Shown: positions 1 through 9,006 of the stretch, piece after piece
Layout: each line of letters starts with the position of its first letter
Numbering within the stretch: position 1 is the stretch's first letter
Assembly: GCF_000014745.1 (NCBI RefSeq)
Contig: NC_008347.1
Coordinates: forward strand, 3,178,001 to 3,242,000
Origin: Maricaulis maris MCS10
GTDB taxonomy: Bacteria; Pseudomonadota; Alphaproteobacteria; Caulobacterales; Maricaulaceae
Length of the DNA: 64,000 nucleotides
Direction of reading: 5' to 3'
The notes under the pieces: model-generated
Databases searched by the model: none
The model's input: the letters and a program-made list of their open reading frames with translations, nothing else
What the model was told of the DNA's origin: nothing
Position numbers and translations under genes: made by a program

Positions 1-109
1 CACATCCGCCCCAACTGGTCGGGGGAGGTCGGCGAGAACCCTGCTCGGCGAAGTTTTCGCTCAGCGGGGCTGGTTTGCTTTGCGTTGATGGCGATGGATT
101 GAGGTTTTG

Positions 110-1675
110 ATGTTCGACACACTCACAGAACGACTTGGCGGCGTCTTCGACAAGCTCACCGGACGCGGTGTTCTGTCGGAGAAGGATGTCGATGCGGCGC
201 TGCGCGAAATCCGCGTCGCCCTGCTCGAAGCCGATGTCGCCCTGGATGTTGTGAAGGCTGCGACCAAGCAGATCCGTGAACGCGCCGTCGGTGAAGACGT
301 GATCCGCGCCGTGTCGCCGGGCCAGCAAGTCATCAAGATCGTCCATGACGCGCTCGTCGACCTGCTGGGCGGGGAAGGCGAGCCGGTCGGCCTGTCGCTC
401 GAGGGCGAACCGCCGATCGCCATCCTGATGGCCGGCCTGCAGGGCTCGGGCAAGACCACGACCTCGGCCAAGCTGGCCAAGCGCATCCAGGAAACACAGA
501 AGAAGAAGGTCCTGCTGGCCTCGCTCGACACCCGTCGCCCGGCGGCGATGGAGCAGTTGCAGCAGCTGGCCGGACAGATCGACGTCGCCTTCCTGCCGAT
601 CGTGCCAAACCAACGCGCCGTCGACATCGCAAAACGCGCGATGAATGCGGGTCGCCTGCAGGGCTTTGACGTCGTCATACTCGACACCGCCGGTCGCACC
701 TCGATCGATGAAGAGATGATGGCCGAGGCGCATGATATCGCCCGCGTCACCAATCCGCGCGAGACCCTGCTGGTCGCCGATGCCCTGACCGGTCAGGACG
801 CCGTCGAGACCGCCCGCCGCTTCCATGACCGCCTGCCGCTGACCGGCCTGGTCCTGACCCGGATGGATGGTGATGGCCGTGGCGGCGCTGCCCTTTCCAT
901 GCGCCACGTCACCGGCCTGCCGATCAAATTCCTCGGTGTGTCGGAAAAACCCGACGGGCTCGACGCCTTCGACGCCAAGCGCGTCGCCGGCCGCATCCTC
1001 GGTCGCGGTGACATCATCTCGCTGGTCGAGAAGGCCGCGCAGAATGTCGACGAGGAAAAAGCCGCCCGCATGGCCAAGAAAATGGCCAAGGGCAAATTCG
1101 ATCTCGACGATTTGCGCGAACAGTTCAGCCAGCTCAAGACCATGGGCGGGCTTGGCGGGATCATGGGCATGCTGCCGGGCATGAACAAGAAGATGCAGGC
1201 CCAGGCGGCCGCTGCCGGCATGGACGACAAGATGCTGACCCGCCAGGAAGCCATCATCCTGTCGATGACCAAGCAGGAACGCGCCAAGCCGGAAATTCTG
1301 AAAGCCAGCCGCAAGAAGCGCATCGCCGCCGGTTCCGGCGTCCAGGTCGCGGACGTCAACAAGCTGATCAAGATGCACCGCCAGATGGCCGACATGATGA
1401 AGAAGGCCGCCAAGGGCGGCCGCGGCGGTCTCGCCGGCATGATGGGCGGTATGGGCGGCGGCATGCCACCAGGCATGGGCGGCCAGATGGGCGGCATGAA
1501 CCCGGCCGATATGGGCCGCGCCACACAAGACCTGCTCGGCGGCAAGGCGCCATCCGGCTCACAGCTGCCTGGCCTGGGCAATTCAAACACCAGCAAGCCT
1601 GCGAGCCTGCCGGGACTGGGTGGCGGCATGCCGCTCGGTCCGGACGGGTTGCCGCTCGGTCTGCCGAAGAAATAA
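110..1675 (+). CDS. ffh: Signal recognition particle GTPase Ffh
   Basis: This is the SRP54-type GTPase that binds signal sequences through its C-terminal M domain and delivers ribosomes to FtsY at the inner membrane. The 521-residue protein shows an N-terminal helical bundle, then the G domain with G1 motif GLQGSGKTTT near residue 110, the DTAGR motif near residue 195 and the TRMDGDGRGG segment near 250. The Met-rich M domain ends in a long Gly/Met/Pro-rich tail (about residues 430-521), longer than in E. coli Ffh. ATG at 110 is preferred over the TTG one codon earlier because GAGG at 101-104 is well spaced. It leads a cluster of translation genes. Confidence 0.97.
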   Translation: MFDTLTERLGGVFDKLTGRGVLSEKDVDAALREIRVALLEADVALDVVKAATKQIRERAVGEDVIRAVSPGQQVIKIVHDALVDLLGGEGEPVGLSLEGEPPIAILMAGLQGSGKTTTSAKLAKRIQETQKKKVLLASLDTRRPAAMEQLQQLAGQIDVAFLPIVPNQRAVDIAKRAMNAGRLQGFDVVILDTAGRTSIDEEMMAEAHDIARVTNPRETLLVADALTGQDAVETARRFHDRLPLTGLVLTRMDGDGRGGAALSMRHVTGLPIKFLGVSEKPDGLDAFDAKRVAGRILGRGDIISLVEKAAQNVDEEKAARMAKKMAKGKFDLDDLREQFSQLKTMGGLGGIMGMLPGMNKKMQAQAAAAGMDDKMLTRQEAIILSMTKQERAKPEILKASRKKRIAAGSGVQVADVNKLIKMHRQMADMMKKAAKGGRGGLAGMMGGMGGGMPPGMGGQMGGMNPADMGRATQDLLGGKAPSGSQLPGLGNSNTSKPASLPGLGGGMPLGPDGLPLGLPKK

Positions 1676-1682
1676 CTGATAC

Positions 1683-2201
1683 ATGACTTTGACCCATCAC
1701 ATACGCGCTGACGAAGCCGACCTACTCAGGACATCTGTCGATGCTGAGGGCATGGTTTTGGCAAGAGCCGCATGTCATCACATCAAAGAGGGGTGGGTCG
1801 AAGCCGAAGCCGTTTGGATCATGCGCCGGGATCAGGCACCAGTATGCCTGACCGCAGAATGGTTCGAAACCGATTCCGGCGATCGCTATGGCGCTATCAG
1901 TGCAAAATTGGACGATGAGCCCGATGAATCTGCTGTCCAGGTTCGTGGTTGTGAAGCGTGGATTCACGACGTCGATATCCTGTCGGTTCACCACAACCAA
2001 TATGGCCAACACGACGTAACAGTCGATGCCGGCGTCGAATTCAAATCTAACACCAACGAAGTGTTCAGTGTGTGTGTGGCCGACCCGCGCGACCACGATC
2101 AAAAGTTTCTCCTTATTCAAGGAGAGAACCATCATCACCGGCTCGGCGGAATGGCCATTGCTCGCCGTTGCCTGACATCTGAAATTCAAAGATCAAACTG
2201 A
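1683..2201 (+). CDS. Hypothetical protein inserted between ffh and rpsP
   Basis: I do not recognise this 172-residue protein. It is soluble-looking, with no signal peptide or membrane segment, is acidic in the middle and carries a His-rich stretch (ENHHHRLGG) near the C terminus. It starts 7 bp after the ffh stop and ends 12 bp before rpsP, so it is probably co-transcribed. Its bases look less GC-rich by eye than those of its neighbours, with many AT-ending codons, which suggests later acquisition into a conserved cluster. No good Shine-Dalgarno precedes the ATG. Confidence 0.7.
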   Translation: MTLTHHIRADEADLLRTSVDAEGMVLARAACHHIKEGWVEAEAVWIMRRDQAPVCLTAEWFETDSGDRYGAISAKLDDEPDESAVQVRGCEAWIHDVDILSVHHNQYGQHDVTVDAGVEFKSNTNEVFSVCVADPRDHDQKFLLIQGENHHHRLGGMAIARRCLTSEIQRSN

Positions 2202-2213
2202 AGGAATACCCCT

Positions 2214-2672
2214 ATGTCTCTGAAAATCCGTCTCGCCCGTGGTGGCGCCAAGAAGCGTCCCTATTACCGTATCGTCGTTGCCGACAGCCGTTCGCCGCGC
2301 GATGGCCGCTTCATCGAAAAGATCGGTTCCTACAACCCGATGCTGCCGAAAGACGGTCAGCGCGTCGAGCTGGACATGGAAAAGGTGAAGGCCTGGATCG
2401 CCAAGGGCGCCAAGCCGACCGATCGCGTCGGTCGCTTCATCCACCAGATCGAGGCTGACGCCTGGAAATGGGAAGCCAGCAACAACCCGCAAAAGGCCGA
2501 GCCGGGCCAGAAAGCCAAGGAACTCGCTGCCGAGAAGGCCGAGAAGGAAGCTGACCGCAAGGCTGCCGAAGAAGAAGCCAAGGCCGCCGCTGCCGCCCCG
2601 GCTGCTGAAGAAGCGCCTGCTGAAGAGGCCCCGGCCGCTGAAGCTGCTGCCGAAGAAGAAAAGTCCGAATAG
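2214..2672 (+). CDS. rpsP: 30S ribosomal protein S16
   Basis: This is ribosomal protein S16 of the small subunit. The N terminus ([23 protein letters not shown]) and the segment [16 protein letters not shown] are family hallmarks. The conserved core ends near residue 85. A long Ala/Glu/Lys-rich tail follows to residue 152, made of repeats such as [18 protein letters not shown]; such acidic extensions are common in alphaproteobacterial S16 but absent from the roughly 82-residue E. coli protein. The gene is followed by a 199 bp gap holding a palindromic element before rimM. Confidence 0.97.
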   Translation: MSLKIRLARGGAKKRPYYRIVVADSRSPRDGRFIEKIGSYNPMLPKDGQRVELDMEKVKAWIAKGAKPTDRVGRFIHQIEADAWKWEASNNPQKAEPGQKAKELAAEKAEKEADRKAAEEEAKAAAAAPAAEEAPAEEAPAAEAAAEEEKSE

Positions 2673-2700
2673 GACCCTTTCTCCTGACACGCTGGGTGGA

Positions 2701-2849
2701 CGGTCCTTCCCCTTGATGGGGAAGGTGTCCGCGCAGCGGACGGAAGGGGTGAAACGCAAAGCGTGAATTCGCCGACTGTTTCACCCACTCCGACCCCTCC
2801 TTCGCCCAGGCGACGGAGGGCCCACCTCGCCCATCGAGGGCGAGGGCCT
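2701..2849. repeat. Composite palindromic intergenic element between rpsP and rimM
   Basis: The gap contains nested inverted repeats. Hairpins are visible at 2705-2725 (CCTTCCCC/GGGGAAGG), 2727-2741 (GTCCGC/GCGGAC), 2795-2820 (CCCTCCTTCGCC with one mismatch) and 2825-2845 (CCTCGCCC/GGGCGAGG). An outer pair, GGGTGAAAC at 2747-2755 and GTTTCACCC at 2778-2786, encloses a small ACGC-AAA-GCGT hairpin. The layout resembles REP-like mosaic elements dispersed in Caulobacter-group genomes. Only one copy is in this window, so its repetitive nature is inferred. Confidence 0.6.
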
Positions 2850-2871
2850 TATCCCTCTCAGGATACACATC

Positions 2872-3429
2872 ATGACCGAGCCCGCCGACGATCTCGTCTT
2901 TATTGCCGCCATCGCCGGCGCCCACGGTGTCCGTGGCGAGTGCAAGGTCAAGAGCTTCGCCGGCAATCCGGCTGACGCTTTCAAGTATGGCGCCTTCCTG
3001 GATATTGACGGCAAGACCATACTGACCCCCAAGGCCGCGCGTCCGGTCAAGGACGGTTTCGTGGTTCGCTTCGCCGAGCCTCTCGACCGCGACAAGGCCC
3101 AGGCCCTGAAGGGTACAAAGCTCCACGTCCTCCGTTCGGCCCTGCCGGAACTGGAAGAGGACGAATTCTACCATTCCGACCTGCTCGGCCTGAAAGTCCA
3201 GGGCCTCGACGGCGCCCCGATGGGCACTCTCAAGGCCGTCCACAATTTCGGCTCCGGCGACCTGCTGGAAATCACCGGCACGCCCGACCGCAATGGCAGC
3301 TGGATGCTCCCCTTCACCCGCGAATTCGTCCCGCATGTCTCGATTGCCGAGGGCGTGATCACGATCGACCCGCCGGAAGATGTCGGCTCGAAGGCTGAGG
3401 AAGAGGGTGGCGGAGCGCCGGATGACTGA
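2872..3429 (+). CDS. rimM: 16S rRNA processing protein RimM
   Basis: RimM assists maturation of the 30S head and binds S19. The 185-residue product begins with the typical [20 protein letters not shown] segment of the RimM N-terminal beta-barrel, followed by a PRC-barrel domain from about residue 95 ([17 protein letters not shown]). The C terminus has the acidic Glu-rich end usual for the family. The stop overlaps the trmD start (ATGACTGA), so the two are translationally coupled. Confidence 0.95.
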   Translation: MTEPADDLVFIAAIAGAHGVRGECKVKSFAGNPADAFKYGAFLDIDGKTILTPKAARPVKDGFVVRFAEPLDRDKAQALKGTKLHVLRSALPELEEDEFYHSDLLGLKVQGLDGAPMGTLKAVHNFGSGDLLEITGTPDRNGSWMLPFTREFVPHVSIAEGVITIDPPEDVGSKAEEEGGGAPDD

Positions 3430-4162
3430 CGCCACCAGCCCTTCCCTGCCTTGGACTGCGACCGCGCTCACCCTCTTCCCGGATGCCTTTCCGGGACCGC
3501 TGGGTGTTTCGCTGATTGCAACAGCTGCGAATCATGGGTTGTGGGCGCTTGAAACTGTGGACATCCGGGATTTTTCCCGTCATAAGCACCGCTCCGTGGA
3601 CGACACCCCAGCTGGCGGAGGCGCCGGTATGGTGCTCAGGCCGGATGTCGCGACGGAGGCGATTGATGCGGTGCAGTCTCGCTGGCAAGGCGGGAAACGA
3701 CCGTTGATCTATTTGACGCCGCGCGGAAAGCCGCTTGCCCAGACCCGGGTTCGGGAATGGGCGAAGGGTCCGGGCGTTGTCGTGTTTTGCGGACGCTTCG
3801 AAGGCCTCGACCAGAGGGTGATCGAAAGCCGCGAGATGGAAGAGGTCAGTGTTGGCGATGCCGTACTGGCCGGGGGCGAAGCGCCCGCGCAGGTTCTCAT
3901 AGAGGCCTGTGTGCGATTGCTCCCCGGCGTGTTGGGCGACCCGATGTCGACCGAAGACGAGAGTTTCGAGGGTGATCTCCTCGAATATCCTCACTACACG
4001 CGACCGCGCGTGTTCGAGGATCGGGAGATCCCGGAAGTACTGCTGTCGGGACACCATGGCCGGGTCGAGGCCTGGCGCCGGGAGCAGGCGGAAAAAATTA
4101 CGAAGGCGCGTCGCCCCGACCTCTGGACGAGGTACAAGGCCCGCAAGGAGAATGCACGATGA
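3422..4162 (+). CDS. trmD: tRNA (guanine-N1)-methyltransferase TrmD
   Basis: TrmD makes m1G37 in tRNAs reading CNN codons, using S-adenosylmethionine bound in a trefoil knot. The knot motifs are visible in the 246-residue protein: [14 protein letters not shown] near residue 120 and [11 protein letters not shown] with LLPGVLGDP near 145-175. The start at 3422 lies inside the rimM stop and gives the normal family length. A longer in-frame start would run back into rimM and is not needed. The stop overlaps the rplS start by ATGA. Confidence 0.96.
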   Translation: MTDATSPSLPWTATALTLFPDAFPGPLGVSLIATAANHGLWALETVDIRDFSRHKHRSVDDTPAGGGAGMVLRPDVATEAIDAVQSRWQGGKRPLIYLTPRGKPLAQTRVREWAKGPGVVVFCGRFEGLDQRVIESREMEEVSVGDAVLAGGEAPAQVLIEACVRLLPGVLGDPMSTEDESFEGDLLEYPHYTRPRVFEDREIPEVLLSGHHGRVEAWRREQAEKITKARRPDLWTRYKARKENAR

Positions 4163-4557
4163 ACATGATCGAGCAGCTTGAACAAGAAGAAGCCGCCCGC
4201 GTCCTGGGTGAAAAGACAATTCCGGATTTCAGCGCCGGCGATACGCTGCGCGTCCATGTTCGCATCAAGGAAGGCGAACGTGAGCGGATCCAGGTCTTTG
4301 AAGGCGTCTGCATCGCCCGCAATGGCGGTGGCCTGAACGAGAGCTACACTGTCCGCAAGATCTCCTTCGGTGAAGGCGTCGAGCGCGTTTTCCCGCTCTA
4401 CTCGCCGAATGTCGAGCAGATCGAGATCAAGCGCAAAGGTAAGGTCCGCCGCGCCAAGCTCTACTATCTGCGCGATCGTCGCGGCAAGTCGGCCCGTATC
4501 GCCGAACGCGTCACCGGTCGTGGCATCGAAAAGCGCGAGCCGAAGAAGAAGGGCTAG
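4159..4557 (+). CDS. rplS: 50S ribosomal protein L19
   Basis: L19 lies at the subunit interface. The 132-residue product shows the family features [36 protein letters not shown] and [19 protein letters not shown], with a basic C terminus. It overlaps trmD by 4 bp (ATGA) and is the last gene of the ffh-rpsP-rimM-trmD-rplS run. A strong terminator follows 26 bp after the stop. Confidence 0.97.
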   Translation: MNMIEQLEQEEAARVLGEKTIPDFSAGDTLRVHVRIKEGERERIQVFEGVCIARNGGGLNESYTVRKISFGEGVERVFPLYSPNVEQIEIKRKGKVRRAKLYYLRDRRGKSARIAERVTGRGIEKREPKKKG

Positions 4558-4583
4558 TCCCGCCTCTTCGCGACAGCGACACG

Positions 4584-4617
4584 AAAAACCCCGTCAGCCT
4601 GGCTGGCGGGGTTTTTT
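4584..4617 (+). terminator. Rho-independent terminator after rplS
   Basis: A run of A is followed by CCCCGTCAGCC (4589-4599), pairing with GGCTGGCGGGG (4601-4611) through a mostly GC stem with one G-T pair, and then six T residues. The innermost pairs must open to form a loop. Position and T-run make this the clearest terminator in the window; it closes the ribosomal protein operon. Confidence 0.9.
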
Positions 4618-4731
4618 CTTGACTGGCAGTCAGTCCAAGCGCCTGTCCTTGCGACTGGTCCCGCCAGGCTTTCTGTGCGGAAATATCGATGCTCGCCCAT
4701 CCAACTGCCTGATCACAGGATCGCCACCGAC

Positions 4732-6348
4732 ATGTCGATGACGCCGCAAGAAGCCTTTGCCCGTTCCCAATCCGGCTTCGCCGCCTATCGTGACCATCGC
4801 TTTGTCGATGCGGAATCGGTGGCCGACGCCATCCTCGCCGGACTGCCAAAGGATCCAAACGGGCTCTATCTCAAGGCCATTTGCCGGCGCGCCCGGCAGG
4901 ACCGGACCGCCGCGCTGCACTGGATCAAACAGGCCTGTGATGCCGCGCCGGGCCAATTGGGTTTCGAGCTCGCAGCCGCGCAGATCCTCGGTGATCTGAA
5001 AGAGTTCGACGCAGCGCGATCTCGCTTCAAAGCGATTGCCGACGCTTTTCCGACGGCTGTCGACCCCCATCTGATGCGCGGTCTTCTGGAACGGCAGGTC
5101 GGTGATCTGGATGCGGCCCGCCAAGCCTATCAACAGGCTCTCGATCTCAGCGAGACCAACATCGAGGCCCGACGCGGCTTGGCCTGGGTCTGCGAGAACC
5201 AGCGCGACTGGGCCAGCGCCCGGATCCATGCCGATGCCGTGCTGGCCAGTGAGCCGACGGATCCGGTCGCCCTGTCCGCCCGTTCCGGTGCTGATATGGC
5301 CGATGGAAAACCGGAGGCCGCCCGAACGCTGATCGAGACCCAGTTCGATGCCAGCCGCTCGACAGCGTCCCACAATGCTTCAGTCTGGAGACGCCTGGGC
5401 GATGCGTGCGAAGCGATGGGCGATCACGAGGCCGCCTTCTCAGCGTGGGAAGCCGGTTATGGCGCATTGCGCGAGCACCTCGCCCCGGGAGGGCAGTTTC
5501 TCGACGAGATGCACGGGCTGGACAGCCTCAAACGCTTGAAGACAGCCTATGGCAAGCTGTCCCCGCCCAAATCGGGGTCGGCCCCTGAAGGGCGGTCGCC
5601 GATCTTCCTGGTCGGCTTCCCGCGTTCGGGCACGACCCTTCTCGAGCAGATCCTCGCCAGCCATTCCGCGGTTACATCCAGCGATGAAGCAGCCTTGTTG
5701 CAGCCCATCCTCGATGAAGCCGGCGACTCAACGGAGTCTCTGCGCCGGTTTTTTGCCGCCCTGCCGCGCAACCGGGCCCGTTTGCAATCGGAATACTGGG
5801 AGCGGGTCGACCGGATGGCCACGCCCGGGAGCGCCGTATTCATCGACAAACTGCCGCTCAACCTGCCCTGGCTTGGCGTGATCGGGCACGTCTTCCCCAA
5901 TGCACGCATCATCCTGGCCCTGCGGGATCCGCGAGACGCGGTCTTCTCCACGTTCAAACGCCTGTTCCGGCTGAATACGGCAATGCTGCGCACTTACACC
6001 CTCGCCGACACGGTCGCGCTCTATGAGGCTGCGATGGCCGCGGCCGATGCCGGCCGACGGATCGCGCCTGATCTGCGGGTGACCGAGCTGCGATATGAGG
6101 ACCTCGTCATTGACATGAAGGATGAGATCGCGCGCGTGCTGTTGGCACTCGGCCTGGAATGGGAAAGCGAGATGGCCGACTATCGTGAACGCCTGTCGCC
6201 CAGCCTGTCGACACCCTCCGCGCCGCAAGTTGAACAAGCCATACACGACAAGGCCATTGGTGCCTGGCGACACCAGGCCGCGGCACTGGCACCTTATGCC
6301 GATCAGCTGGCTCCGTGGGTCACTCGCTGGCGCTATCCGGAGAGGTAG
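4732..6348 (+). CDS. TPR-repeat sulfotransferase family protein
   Basis: This is a predicted PAPS-dependent sulfotransferase with an N-terminal tetratricopeptide region. Residues about 5-250 contain degenerate TPR helices (for example DLDAARQAYQQALDLSETN). The sulfotransferase domain follows, with the 5'-phosphosulfate-binding motif FPRSGTTLLEQIL near residue 295 and the 3'-phosphate motif region ALRDPRDAVFSTFKR near 400. The substrate is unknown; proteins of this layout act on proteins, lipids or glycans. ATG 4732 was chosen because ACAGGA lies 11 bp upstream; ATG 4738 and a start at 4675 are possible alternatives. It appears to be monocistronic. Confidence 0.87.
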   Translation: MSMTPQEAFARSQSGFAAYRDHRFVDAESVADAILAGLPKDPNGLYLKAICRRARQDRTAALHWIKQACDAAPGQLGFELAAAQILGDLKEFDAARSRFKAIADAFPTAVDPHLMRGLLERQVGDLDAARQAYQQALDLSETNIEARRGLAWVCENQRDWASARIHADAVLASEPTDPVALSARSGADMADGKPEAARTLIETQFDASRSTASHNASVWRRLGDACEAMGDHEAAFSAWEAGYGALREHLAPGGQFLDEMHGLDSLKRLKTAYGKLSPPKSGSAPEGRSPIFLVGFPRSGTTLLEQILASHSAVTSSDEAALLQPILDEAGDSTESLRRFFAALPRNRARLQSEYWERVDRMATPGSAVFIDKLPLNLPWLGVIGHVFPNARIILALRDPRDAVFSTFKRLFRLNTAMLRTYTLADTVALYEAAMAAADAGRRIAPDLRVTELRYEDLVIDMKDEIARVLLALGLEWESEMADYRERLSPSLSTPSAPQVEQAIHDKAIGAWRHQAAALAPYADQLAPWVTRWRYPER

Positions 6349-6405
6349 GCCTTCCCTTGCGGTTTTGAGTTGCTAGTGTGGTGACAGCAACTTTTGGGGG
6401 CGACA

Positions 6406-8460
6406 TTGGCGTTGTCAGGCGTTCGTATCGGCGTACTCGGGCTACTTCTCGTCGGTAGCTGGGGCTATTTTGGGTATCACTGGATGGCCCAACATGGCGA
6501 TCCGGACGTGGCCGATGTCACAAGTCCGGCTTCTGGCGACACTTCACCGGCACTGTCTGATCCCACCGCCCTTGGCACGCTACCGGATTCTGCGACTTTC
6601 ACGCCGACGCCGAACTTCGTTTCTGAACTGGCTCCACCGGCCCGCGGCACGGAAGTATTCGAGGCCGAGGGTGGGGTTCGCTACGCGCTGTATCAGCTCG
6701 AGCACACCAATATGGGGGAGGATCCCCGGGAATATGTGCGGATCATCTCGGAACCCGTCACCTCGGGAGGGGTGGATTCGGTGGCCAACGGGACCGTGGT
6801 TTTCAATCCGGCCTTCCAAACCCTGGAATTCCACACCTTGCGCGTCGAGCGCGACGGCAGTTTTGAGGACCGGACAGACAGCACGACCATTGAGTTCGCC
6901 CGCCGCGAGACCCGGCTTGAGCGCCGGATGTTCGACGGCCGGGCAACGGCTATCGTCCGGTTCAGCGATATCCGCATCGGCGACCGGGTCGAGTATTCCT
7001 ACACGATCACCGGTCGCAATCCGGCTCTGCCGGCCAATGACAGCCGGGAAATCCGGCTCGGTTTTGGCGCCCCTGTCGAGCGCATGCTGGTCACATCAAC
7101 CTGGCCGAATTCGCGCCCGCCCCATTATCGCCAACTCGGGCCCGCCGCCGCGGCCAATGTAACCGCCTCCAGTGAGGGTCCCGCCCAGACGCTCCGCTTT
7201 GGCCCGATACCGACAGCGACTTTCACCGGGGAGCGCAGCGCGCCGTCCTGGATCCGTCAGAGTCCGTCTCTGCAACTGTCTGATTTTGCAAATTGGGAGG
7301 ATGTATCCCGGTGGTCGGCACCCATGTATCAACCAGGATCGTCTGACGCCGTTGATGAGATTGCCGACAGGATCAGGGCCGAGCATGCCGATCCGGCCGA
7401 TCAGCTGGTGGCAGCCTTGCGCTTCACCCAGGACGAGATCCGCTACCTCGCGATCAGCTTTGGCGCAGGTGGCTACGTCCCGGCCATGCCGCCAGAGACG
7501 CTCGAACGGCGCTATGGCGATTGCAAAGCCAAGACGGTCTTGCTCATTGCCCTGCTTGAGGCCCTGGATATCGAGGCGGAAGCGGCTCTCGTTCACACCA
7601 GTCAGGGCCGGGCATTGCTCGATGGCCTGCCCCGGCACACCGCGTTCAATCATGTGATCGTACGCGCTTATTTGGACGGTGAGGCCTATTGGCTTGACGG
7701 GACACGACGCGAGCAGGGCGGACGGCTCGACACCCTGGACCAACCCGATTTCGGCTTCGCCTTGCCGATCAACACGGACGGGGCTGCACCCGTTGCAATG
7801 GAACCGACCCAGTTCGGCGAATCTTTCTTTGAAGGCGAGGAAGCGCTGACAATCCATTCGATCAACGGCGATGCAACACTGGAGGTGACCTATACCGCCC
7901 GCAACCTCGGGGCCGATCGCGCCCGGACCTCATTGTCGCGAACCGGTCGAGCCGACCTGCAGGAGCGCTTCCTTGATCAGTATGGCGCGCGATTTGGCGC
8001 TGTCTCTTCGACCCGGGATCTGACCATCGAAGACGACCGCGAAACCAATGTATTGATCATGCATATGCAGATCGGGATCGAAAACGTGCTGACACCCCAT
8101 GAGGATGGGGAACGTCTTCAGGCGAGTGCACGGATGCAGATGCGCTCGCCAACGAACGGCAATGCCGAACGCAATCGTCGCTTCCCTCTGACGCTGACCT
8201 ATCCGGTGCACCAAACCGCTCGCCTCGTTGTGGACCTGCCAGATGCCATGGCTGACTGGACGCTGGAGCCGGAGGCGCGACAATTGACCGTCGACGGGAT
8301 CGATTTCTCAACCGTCCGGAGCCGGGACGGCAATCGCATCACGCTGGACTACACCTTGCTGGTCGACCGCCCCTATCTGCCCCCAGAAGAAGCCGCCGCA
8401 GCCCTGGCCCTTGGCGACCAGATCAACCAGTTGACCCGGTGGTCCCTGGTCTCGCCATAA
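6406..8460 (+). CDS. DUF3857 and transglutaminase-like domain protein, membrane anchored
   Basis: The protein (about 684 residues) has one N-terminal hydrophobic segment (RIGVLGLLLVGSWGYF) likely to anchor it, with the rest outside the cytoplasm. A DUF3857 region (about residues 80-270) precedes a transglutaminase-like cysteine protease fold. The catalytic triad is intact: Cys in YGDCKAK near residue 373, His in FNHVIV near 416 and Asp in WLDGT near 431. A DUF3858-like beta region ends the protein. The start is uncertain: TTG 6406 sits behind GGGGGCGA, and TTG 6394 is the alternative. The substrate is not known; solitary genes of this type are common in proteobacteria. Confidence 0.82.
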   Translation: MALSGVRIGVLGLLLVGSWGYFGYHWMAQHGDPDVADVTSPASGDTSPALSDPTALGTLPDSATFTPTPNFVSELAPPARGTEVFEAEGGVRYALYQLEHTNMGEDPREYVRIISEPVTSGGVDSVANGTVVFNPAFQTLEFHTLRVERDGSFEDRTDSTTIEFARRETRLERRMFDGRATAIVRFSDIRIGDRVEYSYTITGRNPALPANDSREIRLGFGAPVERMLVTSTWPNSRPPHYRQLGPAAAANVTASSEGPAQTLRFGPIPTATFTGERSAPSWIRQSPSLQLSDFANWEDVSRWSAPMYQPGSSDAVDEIADRIRAEHADPADQLVAALRFTQDEIRYLAISFGAGGYVPAMPPETLERRYGDCKAKTVLLIALLEALDIEAEAALVHTSQGRALLDGLPRHTAFNHVIVRAYLDGEAYWLDGTRREQGGRLDTLDQPDFGFALPINTDGAAPVAMEPTQFGESFFEGEEALTIHSINGDATLEVTYTARNLGADRARTSLSRTGRADLQERFLDQYGARFGAVSSTRDLTIEDDRETNVLIMHMQIGIENVLTPHEDGERLQASARMQMRSPTNGNAERNRRFPLTLTYPVHQTARLVVDLPDAMADWTLEPEARQLTVDGIDFSTVRSRDGNRITLDYTLLVDRPYLPPEEAAAALALGDQINQLTRWSLVSP

Positions 8461-8462
8461 GG

Positions 8463-8861
8463 TCAGCCGGCCTCCTCGATGCGGTGCATGTCGTCATCGG
8501 ACAGGCCGAAATGATGGCCAATTTCGTGGATCAGGACATGGGTGACCAACTCGCCCAGCGTGATGGATCCGTGGTCGGCCCACTCATCAAGGATGGGACG
8601 CCGGAACAGGACTACGCGGTCCGGTTCCGGCGATGGATCGGCGAGCGATTTCTGTGACAGGTCAACGCCCATATAGATGCCTGTGAGTTCAAACGGGTTG
8701 TCCACGTCCACGGCCTTGAGGGTTGCATCATCCGCGAAGTCGGCAATGAAGATCTCAAGCCCGTCACACAGGCGGAGCATCTCCGCCGGCAAGGCCTCAT
8801 AGGCGCTCCGGGCCAGCGCTTCGAAGTCTTCCAGATTCGGCGCCAACAGGTTTGCGACCAT
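8463..8861 (-). CDS. Zincin-like metallopeptidase family protein
   Basis: This is a 132-residue small zincin of the type placed in the Zincin_1/DUF1025 family. The zinc motif HEIGHHFGLSDDDM lies at residues 112-125 (His112, Glu113, His116), and the segment GIYMGVDL is typical. The family has no signal peptide and no defined substrate. The gene is convergent with the transglutaminase gene, with only 2 bp between the stops. Confidence 0.88.
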   Translation of the reverse strand: MVANLLAPNLEDFEALARSAYEALPAEMLRLCDGLEIFIADFADDATLKAVDVDNPFELTGIYMGVDLSQKSLADPSPEPDRVVLFRRPILDEWADHGSITLGELVTHVLIHEIGHHFGLSDDDMHRIEEAG

Positions 8862-8980
8862 CAGACAGCCCTTTCATGCTTGCCATTTGCAGTGTGAACC
8901 CAGGCTCCGCGCTTGCACAGGCTGCCCGTCAGCCCGGTCTGCACGCAGGGTCGCGCTGTGGCTCTTCCTGCTTGTCGCGT

Positions 8981-8995
8981 GAACAAAAATGGAAC
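8981..8995. promoter_or_regulatory. LexA (SOS) operator upstream of mmcB
   Basis: The sequence GAAC-AAAAATG-GAAC is the reverse complement of GTTC-N7-GTTC, the known alphaproteobacterial LexA box. It lies 11 bp before the preferred ATG at 9007. It also covers the upstream ATG at 8989, which argues against that codon being the true start. Confidence 0.72.
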
Positions 8996-9006
8996 AGACT
9001 GCCGTT

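Noticed and set aside
2437-3471. 344-codon minus-strand frame across rpsP and rimM
   Set aside because: It is antisense to two certain genes and to the palindromic element; its composition is that of a shadow frame.
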